This document shows, in pieces, positions 18,001 through 23,439 of a DNA stretch of 64,000 nt. The position numbers were made by a program, and so were the translations under genes. The notes beneath the pieces were generated by a model that was not told where the DNA came from, did no database searches, and saw only the letters and a program-made list of their open reading frames with translations. Source of the stretch: Aricia agestis (Eukaryota; Arthropoda; Insecta; Lepidoptera; Lycaenidae); contig NC_056428.1 in assembly GCF_905147365.1 (NCBI RefSeq), positions 22,226,001 to 22,290,000 on the forward strand. The letters run 5' to 3'. Position 1 is the first letter of the stretch. Every line of letters starts with the position of its first letter.

Positions 18001-19530
18001 CCACAGGGTGTATGTTGGAGAATAAATACAGCTTGATATTAGCTCTGGCTCATGCTGTTTGGTACCATGCGGGCGCGGGGCAAATAACTCAGGTACCCAC
18101 GTGAGTATGCGGTATATTTCCGACCTTATATTAATTGCTTTAAGGCTTAACCGAACACTCTTTAGTTGCAAAAGTAAATAAATTGAATATATCGGATTTT
18201 AAAGGACGTTCGACTTTACAGAATATATATAAGTATATTTTTGATTTTACAATTTATAAGCTAATATAACCTAGTACTAGTTTGAATTAAAGCCAACCCT
18301 GCGCTAATCATATTGTTATTTCTTTCCTCGTTTATGTAAGTATATGAAAGAATGACATTTAAGAGGGAACACTAACACCGTTTTTCCATATAAACGTATT
18401 CCCCAATTTACTCCCTGGACAATCCGTCTAGACAATTTTTTTTTATACAATATTGGGATCTGTTGAAGCTGTGCGATCGAACGTCAGCGAAAAATCGACG
18501 TTCGATTTTTTCTAAATTTACTTATAAATAAAAAAAATATGACCCTCCGAAAATCTCAGAAAATTACTGCCCCGAACCCCGCCAATCCACCGACCATAAA
18601 ACAAATTTGAAACATCTTTAAGATAAAATAAAAACGTAGAGGCATAGACTCACTCTTCCTGAAGATATTTTAAAAAGTAATAATGACCTAGATAGGCTCT
18701 ATTTTGAAGGAGGCTACCTCGATTTACTGTATCTGTCTCTATCACAATACACGTGCCGGCGCAGGGTGAAGCGTGATGGCAATAGTTTCTTCGTTTAAAT
18801 TCTACTGCACCCGCGTTCCCTATTAACAAGAACTTTGCTGACAGAATATTTTTATTAATTATCATGTTGGTTCTTGGTATAAATAAAACACAATATTATA
18901 TACTAATTACAAAATATAGTAATTATTAGTAAATATAGTAGTAATAGGTTAATAATTTTGTGTTAAATTAAAGTAATATTTTCGATTTCCAGGTTTGTAA
19001 AGGAGAAATTATCACCGGAAATCCGTACAGAAACCCAGTTGATATTCCTGTGTAACCTGGTTGGGCCTTACCTACAGAGATTTAACTCTGATCTCTCTCG
19101 AGCTGTGATGGATATAACCCTAGTACTGTACGAGCTACTGGCACATATCGACAAGTTGCAGGCGAACTTGCTCTATATAGATCCCATATGTGATCTACTG
19201 TATCCTTTTAACTTCTTATTAGTATAGATATGAGAATTAAAGATTAGAATTTAAGATTCGTGATGTAGCTTAAAGGCTCTAGAATGACTAAATTCATTAA
19301 GTAACTAAATTCATATGTAGGTTGTGTGGATTAATATCAACAATGTCTCAACTCAAGTTTTTAAACCATAATTCGAATAACTCGACTACAGATATCACAT
19401 CAAATACATGTTCGTTGGCGACACGATGAAGAACGAAGTGGAGTGTGTGATACGCAAGTTGCGTCCCGCGCTGCAGATGCGCCTGCGGTTCATAACGCAT
19501 CTCAACGTAGAGCAGATCAACACCGCCTAG
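1..19530 (+). CDS. MED23: Mediator subunit 23, C-terminal half, 11 exons
   Basis: MED23 is a large tail-module subunit of the nuclear Mediator complex that links transcription factors to RNA polymerase II. The 11 exons (1-80, 1406-1575, 2385-2503, 3394-3581, 4348-4525, 5628-5773, 6817-7040, 16948-17187, 17656-18100, 18993-19199, 19392-19530) sum to 2136 nt, exactly 712 codons with the TAG stop, and every GT/AG junction keeps frame. Landmarks shared with animal MED23 include FESTALRLITSLGSS, SEELNRVLVLTLARG, EEEYRKW, ERIGARAL, KYNIVTIDRLVLCL, DFVKENSPEHW, VCLRFIPV, the junction DRPVTFLYNTLHYYE, DWRFNEYPNP, HVWYH-like AHAVWYH, VGPYLQRF, DPICDLLYHIKYMF and LRPALQMRLRFITHL. Human MED23 is about 1370 residues, so roughly the C-terminal half is here and the rest lies left of the window. 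The last exon runs straight into a tandem array. Identification is from recalled family sequence, not a search. Confidence 0.95.
293..463. mobile_element. fold-back MITE, 171 bp
   Basis: Terminal inverted repeats: CCTATCAGACAG then AGCGGTCACGC at 293-311, mirrored by GCGTGACCGCT then CTGTCTGATAGG ending at 463. The interior is GC-rich and noncoding. It lies in a MED23 intron. The superfamily is not recognised. Confidence 0.6.
529..905. mobile_element. MITE with CAGGGTGCAA ends and GC-rich core
   Basis: Inverted ends CAGGGTGCAATTAAACCTTC (529) and its complement ending CACCCTG at 905, each flanked by TA. The centre (about 683-775) is strikingly GC-rich, with CCCCCGCG-type runs in otherwise AT-rich sequence. 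The outermost CAGGGTG and the TA flanks resemble the palindromic MITE at 5986-6244. Confidence 0.65.
1406..1575 (+). CDS. MED23: MED23 exon b
   Basis: A pyrimidine-rich tract and AG at 1404-1405 precede the exon. One base completes the split Cys codon, then FESTALRLITSLGSS through GIQMTGS is read. The donor GTGAGT is at 1576. Confidence 0.92.
1978..2295. mobile_element. fold-back MITE, 318 bp
   Basis: A 26-bp near-perfect inverted repeat at 1978-2003 (AAGTACTCACATACGG, then TTTTACTCGA) is mirrored at 2270-2295. Internal TCGA-rich motifs add secondary structure. No ORF. Confidence 0.7.
2385..2503 (+). CDS. MED23: MED23 exon c
   Basis: The acceptor is TTTTTCCGTCAG. The split Gly codon is completed by GT, and the exon reads NDGAAVKELLTTIM and TLQCFPPALLEFFSQ. 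It ends in phase 0 at CAG before GTAGCT. Confidence 0.92.
2601..3081. mobile_element. TTAA-bounded element, copy 1
   Basis: Begins TTAAGAGGATACACC and ends GTGGACTCCTCTTAA, so TTAA lies at both edges with short inverted repeats. This is the layout of piggyBac-type insertions with a TTAA target duplication. A second copy of identical 481-bp length lies at 50964-51444. Noncoding; the ORF at 3108 just right of it is not a gene. Confidence 0.65.
3394..3581 (+). CDS. MED23: MED23 exon d
   Basis: The acceptor TTTTTCTTCAG is followed by NPAPKENKALLKKSVEEEYR and the conserved NDNDIITHFSVPGTPLFLCL. It ends AA before GTGAGT; the split Lys codon is completed in the next exon. Confidence 0.95.
3757..4150 (-). 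mobile_element. LTR fragment related to solo LTR at 22228
   Basis: On the minus strand this matches most of the solo LTR at 22228-22806. Shared features are a TATAAATAG box (complement about 4003-4012), a GCAGGTAGACGG start region, AATAAAGTCTTCA, and the terminus GCACGTAACA at 3757. About 90 bp of the LTR 5' end is missing or too diverged to see, and no internal retrotransposon region adjoins. It lies in the MED23 intron 3582-4347. Confidence 0.7.
4348..4525 (+). CDS. MED23: MED23 exon e
   Basis: It begins after TTTTGCAG and reads ILERIGARALSAHLRKFCDY, NPAGGHINKCVEAINDIIWK and TIDRLVLCL. It ends in phase 0 before GTATGT. Confidence 0.95.
4796..4935. mobile_element. GC-rich fold-back MITE, 140 bp
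   Basis: Ends GTCCACACGG and CCGTGGAGAC, with nested CTGCGTTGCGTCGACG-type inverted repeats throughout. The ORFs on both strands come from the repeat structure. Confidence 0.5.
4945..5412. mobile_element. CAACCACA-rich TIR element
   Basis: Inverted ends AAGGGCCAACCCA (4945) and TGGGTCGGCCCTT (to 5412). The interior is an irregular repeat of ACCACATCGCAACCAC-like words, with a strong C/A versus G/T strand bias. Long ORFs here (for example 4786-5091 minus) reflect the biased repeat and have no protein-like character. Confidence 0.5.
5628..5773 (+). CDS. MED23: MED23 exon f
   Basis: It follows ATTTTTCAG and reads VLRPNPDANESQVCLYIIQL then LLLKGSELRNRAQDFVKENS. The exon ends with TG of a split Trp codon before GTAAGG. 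Confidence 0.95.
5986..6244. mobile_element. palindromic MITE (family A), full copy
   Basis: A 259-bp near-palindrome: CAGGGTGTAACAAAAATAA at the left, its complement ending CACCCTG at the right, arms of about 115 bp, and a loop near 6105-6135. TATA lies on both outer sides, consistent with a TA or TATA target duplication. Other copies or parts: 8632-10626, 17412-17466, 24660-24935, 29757-30637 and 62915-63177. Confidence 0.8.
6452..6590 (+). repeat. fragment of the TTAA element family seen at 42065-42503
   Basis: Begins TTAAGAGGCCTACTAACCC and shares the long tract from AAATCAAACATCGTCC to CATATGCCAGG with 42065-42150. The right end is missing. Confidence 0.5.
6817..7040 (+). CDS. MED23: MED23 exon g
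   Basis: The acceptor is ATATTTCCAG. The exon reads WYERHSAFHRKYPEKFAPEE, VCLRFIPVLDIVVHRHLEIP and LEQLLEHLGYLYKFH. It ends with the G of a split Asp codon before GTGAGT. The next intron is 9.9 kb and holds the hAT nest. Confidence 0.95.
7131..7245. repeat. TTCCGAA iteron block, left of hAT nest
   Basis: Repeated ATTCCGAA/TATTCC words following CTATAGATGC. A similar inverted block lies at 15440-15735. Together they may be the subterminal ends of an older element into which the 7984-14728 hAT inserted. The ORF 7045-7317 across it is not convincing as a gene. Confidence 0.35.
8744..10129 (+). pseudogene. broken hAT transposase fragment (copy 1)
   Basis: Nearly identical to residues about 188-640 of the intact transposase at 10916-12862 but on the opposite strand. 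It lacks the BED zinc finger, the N-terminal linker and the last few residues. Breaks visible: a compensated frameshift pair around 9096 and 9132, TCA changed to TAA at 9218-9220, a disrupted stretch with frameshift near 9565-9590, and a short duplication with frameshift near 9840-9852. The SASAERNW motif reads SASAELNW here. It cannot encode an active enzyme. Confidence 0.9.
10173..10508 (-). mobile_element. SINE with LINE-like 3' tail, copy 1
   Basis: Read on the minus strand it starts ACGTGGGAGAGCCATGC, has a GGCTCGACCGG word loosely like a pol III B box, and passes through CAGCGCTTGCGCTG. It ends with the tail CACCTGATG...CCCCCTTATTTCATA and poly(A). It sits inside the family A MITE, with GTAT at both edges. 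Other copies: 45568-45870 (minus) and 53557-53897 (plus). Confidence 0.75.
10916..12862 (-). CDS. hAT-family transposase, BED zinc finger type, intact
   Basis: This is a DNA-cutting transposase expected to bind element ends and move them by cut-and-paste. The start was set at MPRQKSNVWEYF (12862), because the upstream 40-residue extension lacks family features. The protein has 648 residues. A BED finger is at about 8-48 (C26, C29, H44, C48). A Ser/Thr-rich linker follows, then a DUF659-like catalytic core with D205 in LDGWT and D265 in VITDNASN, and CVGCAAHTFNLLFQD. The C-terminal hAT dimerisation region has E574 in SASAERNWSLFARTHTKSRN. The acidic tail is ATDSDDDSVQNEEND. There is no internal stop and all three candidate acidic residues are kept, so it could be recently active. 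It lies antisense in a MED23 intron between TIRs at 7984 and 14728. Residue roles are assigned from the family pattern. Confidence 0.92.
   Translation of the reverse strand: MPRQKSNVWEYFERGGEVEGTHHMLCNYCRHKFKKPNATKMKEHLVKCTSVPIDIRTLFSVSGSTHSSLNVRSAVTPTTQISSITPAELHTTNSIAAVSSLHTLSPSYTDPSNTNTTSSEIRTLSKRSDENLDAVFARAIYASGMPLSIFESKYWQEAFSIACPDYRLPSRASISGKLLDAEYIRVKETINKKVAGAKALGLVLDGWTNIKGKSVVNFLLTTPDPVFIKSITPGTRMETAQFLAEEIKSVIEEVGRRRFVCVITDNASNMRAAWRIIEETYDNISCVGCAAHTFNLLFQDIAKKDSLIRVIRDCKKVIKYIKKRSRVLAFFTEKQKMLYDKNVTSLKLYSKTRWGGAMYCLKSFKENRQALELLAISEDVQIQRSLKNIILSAVTWTKVDCCLDILSPIEKAISVAESNHALLSDVPYLFDEIKRTIETQLRSDTTRSFITFEEEIDILNDINKRREFILRPIHLAANLLDPRYIGTNLQTTEFGTATDYLTKFASFLNQDLIQIMTNLAEFRTKSGYWNKRQIWLPVQNLEPRLWWQGLCDNQPIATIAIKILSIPPSSASAERNWSLFARTHTKSRNRLTDDRINKLITVSANLQYVDTVFDNIESATDSDDDSVQNEENDPLGNYEHVDIMEGVV
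12958..13032. repeat. inverted repeat upstream of hAT transposase
   Basis: TAGGCCCAACTCGAGTTTTG at about 12957-12976 is mirrored at 13010-13032, with an AT-rich loop. It sits at the edge of the LINE-type insertion. Confidence 0.6.
13045..14460 (+). mobile_element. LINE-type unit with ORF1 and 3' tail but no ORF2
   Basis: A GC-richer block bearing one ORF is followed directly by a short 3' UTR (TATGGGCCTATGTAGCCTG) and an (AAATA)n/poly(A) tail, typical of insect non-LTR retrotransposon 3' ends. No reverse transcriptase is present. It is inserted in the 5' region of the hAT element. The left boundary is approximate and I could not identify target duplications. Confidence 0.6.
13185..14429 (+). 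CDS. ORF1-like RNA-binding protein of a non-LTR element, intact
   Basis: A 414-residue protein starting at ATG 13185 (GACCATGG context; the frame is open from 13167 but this start fits better). The N-terminal helical part is MVLVANELLAFIQHAIDTMD. A probable coiled coil at about 105-145 contains LLKDIRFLKEELAGVRGRLQ. The Ser/Lys-rich middle has five tandem six-residue units of the type ESRKAS/ESRKST, encoded by 18-bp DNA repeats at 13856-13944. The C-terminal part, PLYISRLHWSIEVEDVVNYI through FWPTDVVYRRFRGRLRNEAR, resembles the folded C-terminal domain of ORF1-like proteins common in insect repeats. The exact family is uncertain. ORFs on the opposite strand are shadows. Confidence 0.75.
   Translation: MVLVANELLAFIQHAIDTMDEVSIMQICKSSFTSEEICQGKQLLYETLGQSANMPSRRRDGTERSVQDIISLLKQTDPDEVPAFVAKQLHKLPPVTLDHVDVVSLLKDIRFLKEELAGVRGRLQASESIISDLRSELSQLKSNNSLCGSPDAAYVARRRGAQAITFSPSAYLSDGSTNTAAAAPDRVPLPVAGTLSLQATQQNYATLAGRPAPSPRANKNGENESRKASESRKSTESRKSTDSRKATKSRKAKSSRPGMDESRGCDEEGFILVERRKKPAARNHRGTAPYVPELRQRSEVPTTPLYISRLHWSIEVEDVVNYISKKTSLHLRVEHLQSNHKVNFSSFVVRVPTHLLSTFEAEEFWPTDVVYRRFRGRLRNEARVTSPITRDKVYIIYMYVSHYGIYCMGLCSLL
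14840..15080 (+). repeat. dispersed repeat ending in (AAAT)n
   Basis: The stretch starting at TTATTTGGGTGGCTTACAGC and running to TATTTATAATAAATAAATAA matches 35635-35882 in the opposite orientation over about 200 bp. The TTTTA-rich head and AAAT tail suggest a retroposed element. Noncoding. Confidence 0.6.
15141..15350 (+). repeat. Helitron-like lepidopteran dispersed repeat
   Basis: GATGACGCCCGCAACTCCG, GTACATTTTTCCGGGATAAA, AAATCGGTTCAGCGGTT and GACAGACAGGCA occur in order, a layout I recognise from abundant lepidopteran repeats often classed as non-autonomous Helitrons. A truncated relative is at 16769-16861; diverged ones are at 36526-36640, 49384-49540, 51868-52060 and 60705-60860. Confidence 0.55.
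15440..15735. repeat. TTCCGAA/TTCGACCGAA block, right of hAT nest
   Basis: Contains ATTCCGGCGAAATATTCG, a GC-rich centre (15510-15580), and AGTATTCCGGAATTATTCGG up to GCAACTATAG. It mirrors the block at 7131-7245 (CTATAGATGC followed by TTCCGAATTATTCC). Confidence 0.35.
16147..16457. mobile_element. MITE with 40-bp TIRs
   Basis: The terminal inverted repeat includes CATAAAGTTAATATACC then TAGCGGAATAGAG, mirrored by CTCTATTCCGCTAGGTATAA near 16425-16450. A second, inverted copy without one end is at 34017-34310. The flanks GACGTAGGTTACA (16136) and TGTAACCTACGTC (16635) suggest it sits inside yet another TIR element. Confidence 0.65.
16769..16861 (+). repeat. truncated Helitron-like repeat
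   Basis: Begins GATGACGCCCGCAACTCCG as at 15146 and diverges after about 90 bp, just upstream of MED23 exon h. Confidence 0.5.
16948..17187 (+). CDS. MED23: MED23 exon h
   Basis: It begins AT after AATTTTAG, completing Asp of DRPVTFLYNTLHYYE, then reads LLKRKLVNAVLGSLKDVRPA and NYYVSLVNRMVD. The donor is GTATCC at 17188. It was chosen because joining to 17656 restores VDTM, as in other animal MED23 proteins; reading on hits TAG at 17202. Confidence 0.88.
17412..17466 (+). mobile_element. family A MITE, left end only
   Basis: CAGGGTGTAACAAAAATAAG through GTGTACGTGTTCCTTGTA, then the match stops abruptly where a perfect palindrome begins. In the MED23 intron between exons h and i. Confidence 0.8.
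17467..17526. repeat. perfect 60-nt palindrome
   Basis: Two exact 28-nt arms, starting TTGACCGTCCAGGG and ending CCCTGGACGGTCAA, separated by ACCC. It abuts the truncated MITE end and would form a very stable hairpin in DNA or pre-mRNA. Confidence 0.9.
17656..18100 (+). CDS. MED23: MED23 exon i
   Basis: The start is the AG at 17654-17655, whose phase fits exon h; the earlier AG at 17644-17645 would break frame. It reads MTGDSHFPTTDWRFNEYPNP, YVTCVELMSLPL, LWINAIGVIMAGLPDPYW and LALAHAVWYHAGAGQITQVP. The donor is GTGAGT at 18101. Confidence 0.93.
18101..18992 (+). other. MED23 intron, no recognised element
   Basis: AT-rich intronic sequence between exons i and j. I see no element ends or convincing ORF. 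Confidence 0.6.
18993..19199 (+). CDS. MED23: MED23 exon j
   Basis: After GATTTCCAG it reads FVKEKLSPEIRTETQLIFLC, NLVGPYLQRFNSDLSRAVMD and NLLYIDPICDL. It ends CT before GTATCC. Confidence 0.93.
19392..19530 (+). CDS. MED23: MED23 terminal coding exon
   Basis: After GACTACAG it reads YHIKYMFVGDTMKNEVECVI then RKLRPALQMRLRFITHLNVE and QINTA followed by TAG at 19528-19530. The 3' part of this exon is unit 1 of the 110-bp array. Reading past TAG gives QSDYYSYTPSSSSSSSE and then TGA at 19582-19584, so the stop may have arisen recently from a longer C-terminus. Confidence 0.92.
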
Positions 19531-20830
19531 CAGAGCGACTACTACAGCTATACGCCGTCCAGCTCGAGCTCCAGCTCCGAGTGACGGGGGCTGTAGTCAT
19601 CACCGTCATCATCTCGACGTGGGACGTCATCACCGCCCGGCAGAGCGACTACTACAGCTATACGCCGTCCAGCTCGAGCTCCAGCTCCGAGTGACGGGGG
19701 CTGTAGTCATCACCGTCATCACATCGACGTGGGACGTCATCACCGCCCGGCAGAGCGACTACTACAGCTATACGCCGTCAAGCTCGAGCTCCAGTTCCGA
19801 GTGACGGGGGCTGTAGTCATCACCGTCATCACATTGACGTGGGACGTCATCACCGCCCGGCAGAGGCGACTGCTACAGCTATACGCCGTCCAGCTCGAGC
19901 TCCAGCTCCGAGTGACGGGGGCTGTAGTCATTACGGGCATCACATCCACGTGGGACATCATCACCGCCCGGCAGAGCGTCTACTACAGCTATAGGCCATC
20001 CAGCTCGAGCTCCAGCTCCGAGTGACGGGGACTGTAGTCATCACCGTCATCGCCTCGACGAGGAACATCATCACCGCCCGGCAGAGCGACTACTACAGCT
20101 ATACGCCGTCTAGCTCGAGCTCCAGTTCCGAGTGACGGGGGCTGTAGTCATTACCGTCATCACCTCGACGTGCAACATCATCACCGCGCGATAGAGCGAC
20201 TACTACAGCTATACGCCGTCCAGCTCGATCTCCAGCTCCGAGTGACGGGGGCTGTAGTCAACACCGTCATCACCTCGACGTGGAACATCATCACCGCCCG
20301 GCAGAGCGACTACTACAGCTATACGCCGTCCAGCTCGAGCTAAAGCTCCGAGTGACGGGGGCTGTAGTCATCACCGTCATCATCTCGACGTGGAACATCA
20401 TCACCGCCCGGCAGAGCGACTACTACAGCTATACGCCATCCAGCTTCGAGTGACGGGGGCTGTAGTCATCACCGTCATCACCTCGACGTGGAACATCATC
20501 ACCGCCCGGCAGAGCGACTACTACAGCTATACGCCGTCCAGCTCGAGCTCCAGCTCCGAGTGACGGGGACTGTAGTCATCACCGTCATCATCTCGACGTG
20601 GAACATCATCACCGCCCGGCAGAGCGACTACTACAGCTATACGCCATCCAGCTCGAGCTCCAGCTCCGAGTGACGGGGGCTGTAGTCATCACCGTCATCA
20701 CCTCGACGTGGAACATCATCACCGCCCGGCAGAGCGACTACTACAGCTATACGCCGTCCAGCTCGAGCTCCAGCTCCGAGTGACGGGGGCTGTAGTCATC
20801 ACTGTCATCACCTCGACAAGGAACATCATC
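19497..20830 (+). repeat. 110-bp tandem array derived from MED23 last exon, 12 units
   Basis: Units start with CACCGCC at 19521, 19631, 19741, 19851, 19962, 20072, 20182, 20292, 20402, 20500, 20610 and 20720; unit 9 is about 12 bp short and unit 4 has one extra base. Each carries GCAGAGCGACTACTACAGCT, then CAGCTCGAGCTCCAGCTCCG, then GACGGGGGCTGTAGTCATCA. Unit 1 is part of the MED23 terminal exon. The 30 bp before each CACCGCC (ATCTCGACGTGGGACGTCATC type) resemble the exon codons for HLNVEQIN. The period is not a multiple of 3. Short ORFs of about 61 codons recur in every unit and end QSDYYSYTPSSSSSSSE; they are by-products of the array. Confidence 0.93.
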
Positions 20831-21466
20831 ATTACGCCACTTTTCTGTTAGCCTTTTCTATCTAAAGAGTGAATAATTTATGGCGAAAATTATTTTTAAA
20901 CAAATGGTAATAAACACTTTTATCTAGAAACTTGATCAATACGTCATGTGATTTATGAAACAATGAACATAATACTAAGTCCATAAAGTGTACGCACAAG
21001 TGTAGTCGTAAGTAGGAATAAGAATAAAAATATTTTGTATAACTTTTAAGTTCCCTAAAATAATGTAGCACATAATTAAGGTAAGAGCACTAATGGTAGA
21101 CTCGGAAGTAATGGATGACACTTACGACAAAAATACCATAAAAATAAGAATTAGTCTAATTTTTTCTCAACACTATAAATTTTATAAGCTTCTCAAGCTA
21201 TCTGTTGACGTGAAAAAATATATTAGGGACGCCTTCGGGAACAAAATTTTAAAATGGGATCAGTTTTCGTAAATAATGTGACCGCGTCAACTCGCGCTCG
21301 GCAGTTTCTTAGCAAATAGGTTAAGGAAGGCGAAATTTTGCACGTAAGTTTTAAATACATTTATTTGATTTTTTGTAATTTCTATTGATTTCATTGGATT
21401 AATGGTCATGTTGTTTACACTAATTAGTTTATTTATGATTTTTTATCCATTTTCCCTAACAATATA
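20831..21466. other. intergenic, nothing recognised
   Basis: AT-rich sequence after the array with no element or gene that I can support apart from the poly(A) signal listed. Confidence 0.5.
20909..20914 (+). terminator. candidate MED23 poly(A) signal
   Basis: This is the first canonical AATAAA I find after the MED23 stop codon; the array itself contains none. If used, the mRNA would carry all 12 repeat units in a 3' UTR of about 1.4 kb. Confidence 0.45.
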
Positions 21467-22070
21467 AAGGGTGTCTACTATTAGTTCTTGAAAATGTTAA
21501 AATACCTAATAGATGACATGGAACTCATATCATCATTTTGCAATACATACTAAAGTTATTTTGTAGTTTATTCTACTGCAAATGTCATCAATATTCTCTG
21601 AAAATATAATTCTATTATACAAGCTAACAAATTAAAACTAATGTACCTGAAAATTGACATATTAGACCTTGTCTGATCTAAAAATAGATTGCTTTAGTTT
21701 TTTAGCAGTAAAAAGAAGAAAAAGGAGAGCTGAGAAAATAAAGAAGAAAAAAGAAGAGGCAAGAGAAGCATGGAGACTAAAGACTGAAAATAAATTTGCT
21801 AGGAAAAAATATATGAAAAATAAAAATATAAAAGGAAAGATAGTTTCAGCATGGAAGAAGAATGGATAGAATCTGGAGACAACGTGGATAATATTTCATA
21901 TACATGTAGTTACTATGATGAAGTAAATGAAATCTTTTGAAAAAACGGCAAATAAAGACCTAATAATAGACCTATAATAAAATGTTAAATGTAATGTAAT
22001 GTTCTATGTCAACTATTAGTTCATATTGGTGTCTATTTCTGTAATGTCATCTATTAGTTGTTATGACTAC
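21467..22070 (+). mobile_element. possible degraded DNA transposon
   Basis: CCTAATAGATGACATGG near 21508 and AATGTCATCTATTAGTTG near 22043 are imperfect inverted repeats. GTGTCTACTATTAGTTC-like words also recur at both sides. A lysine-rich coding remnant lies between them. The superfamily is not determined. Confidence 0.35.
21708..21941 (+). pseudogene. lysine-rich coding remnant, possibly a transposase C-terminus
   Basis: After a splice-acceptor-like TTAGTTTTTTAG the frame reads VKRRKRRAEKIKKKKEEARE then AWRLKTENKFARKKYMKNKN. A shift of frame near 21835 continues as SFSMEEEWIESGDNVDNISY to a TGA at about 21940. A basic helix followed by a short acidic end resembles the C-termini of some pogo/jerky-type transposases, but I cannot confirm this. 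Confidence 0.3.
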
Positions 22071-22078
22071 TTAGTCAT

Positions 22079-22124
22079 AAATTATTGGTCTTTTTGTAAA
22101 CTTTTACAAAAAGACCAATAATTT
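22079..22124. repeat. perfect hairpin, 22-bp arms
   Basis: AAATTATTGGTC then TTTTTGTAAA, two loop bases (CT), then the exact complement. Just right of the degraded transposon remnant. Confidence 0.85.
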
Positions 22125-22227
22125 ATTTTTTAATTAATTTGTCAGTGAATAATCATAATAGTTTTATTTTGTAAGAGTTACTGAAGACATGGAAGAATTT
22201 ATCAATCCTTTATTTTAATAAATATAT

Positions 22228-22806
22228 TGTTACGGTACATGGTATACGGACACGTAGTGCCATCTAGCGACAAACCAGCGAAACTTACCGAGGGAACGCA
22301 GGCAACATAAATCCCCTACTCAATATTAGATGGCATGAGGTGCGCAAGTACATACTCGAACCTTCTAGAAAAGTCCAACATTTATTACGTGTTTACCGGT
22401 TTATTTTGTTTACGTGTTTAGTTGTTTATGTTTATTGTGGTACATGCTCGAGCCTCCTAGAAAGTTCCACTTCTTTACGTGAATCGGGAACTTTCTGGAA
22501 TTCGTCTCGCCATATAAAAAGCCGCAGGTAGACGGCCCGGAGTTCAGTTCGTTTCGAGCTTTCATCAAGGCGATTTCGGAGTGACAACAAGTGATCAATA
22601 GTGAGTGAACCAGTGAAACCTGCGACTTGGCTACGACCTAGGACAGTGATAGTGCTTAGTGATTGGACCTAGTGATTAGTGTTTGGACTTAGTGCTAAGT
22701 GTTGTGACCTGTGTGTGTGCTTGTGTGACCTAGACATAGTGAATAAAGTCTTCACGAGAGTCACCAGGTCTTTCTCTCCGAATTCTTCGAACCCTAGCAC
22801 GTAACA
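22228..22806 (+). mobile_element. solo LTR, Ty3/gypsy-type
   Basis: A 579-bp unit starting TGTTACGGTACATGG and ending GCACGTAACA, flanked by ATAT on both sides (22224-22227 and 22807-22810), a likely 4-bp target duplication. It has a promoter layout: CATATAAAAAG near 22512 followed about 30 bp later by an initiator-like TTCAGTTCG, then AATAAAGTC near 22742. No gag, pol or env lies next to it, so LTR-LTR recombination probably removed the body. A relative is at 3757-4150. Confidence 0.85.
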
Positions 22807-23439
22807 ATATATTTTACAACATTCAAATGTTCCATGTTTCCTTAAAGCGTCTGCCATTAGTGCTTTTACCTTATTTATATGATCAAAAATCAGTAGGATT
22901 TTAGTTAAGATGTAGCAGATGCTATGCTCAATGCTCATAGATTTAAATTTAATCGATTTTTTTACTATATTTTGAAGTATACTTTCATTCAATTAATTTT
23001 ATAAATAAATTGTAAACAAAATATATAAATGAGAGTGTCATTGTATTTCTTCATTGCGCGGTGAACAAATGACAGTCGCTGGTAGCCAGTAGCCACTCTA
23101 GTTGCATCTGTTTACATTTAGAACAAAATTTATTGAAATAAAGTACATTTATAATAGAGTAGAGACTATAATGGATATAAATAAATAAATAAATACTTAA
23201 ATGAATAAATAATTGAGTTAAGTGAGCTCTTCTACCTCACATTGCGATAAATAACCGCTTATGTAGTGAAAATATTAGTGCCTACCTATAGTAAGATCAA
23301 TTTAAAAATAGACGATAAAACTTCTTCCTACGAGGATATTTTAGATCTATCGCCGCCATCTTGTAAAGTGACAGTAAGGAAATGCTCGTAGGCATTTGGC
23401 AGGGATATAATATTATAATACTAAGGGAAGTTAGCCTCA
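22807..23439. other. intergenic, no recognised element
   Basis: AT-rich sequence with an AAATAAATAAAT run near 23178-23210. No gene seen. Confidence 0.45.

Noticed and set aside
19443..20783. Repeated ORFs of 60-98 codons in the array
   Set aside because: They come from the 110-bp period and share the same tail in every unit. No start context, and the genic frame stops at 19530.
19521..20830. Array looked superficially like a CRISPR or other spaced-repeat locus
   Set aside because: Repeats are contiguous with no unique spacers, and the genome is an insect's.
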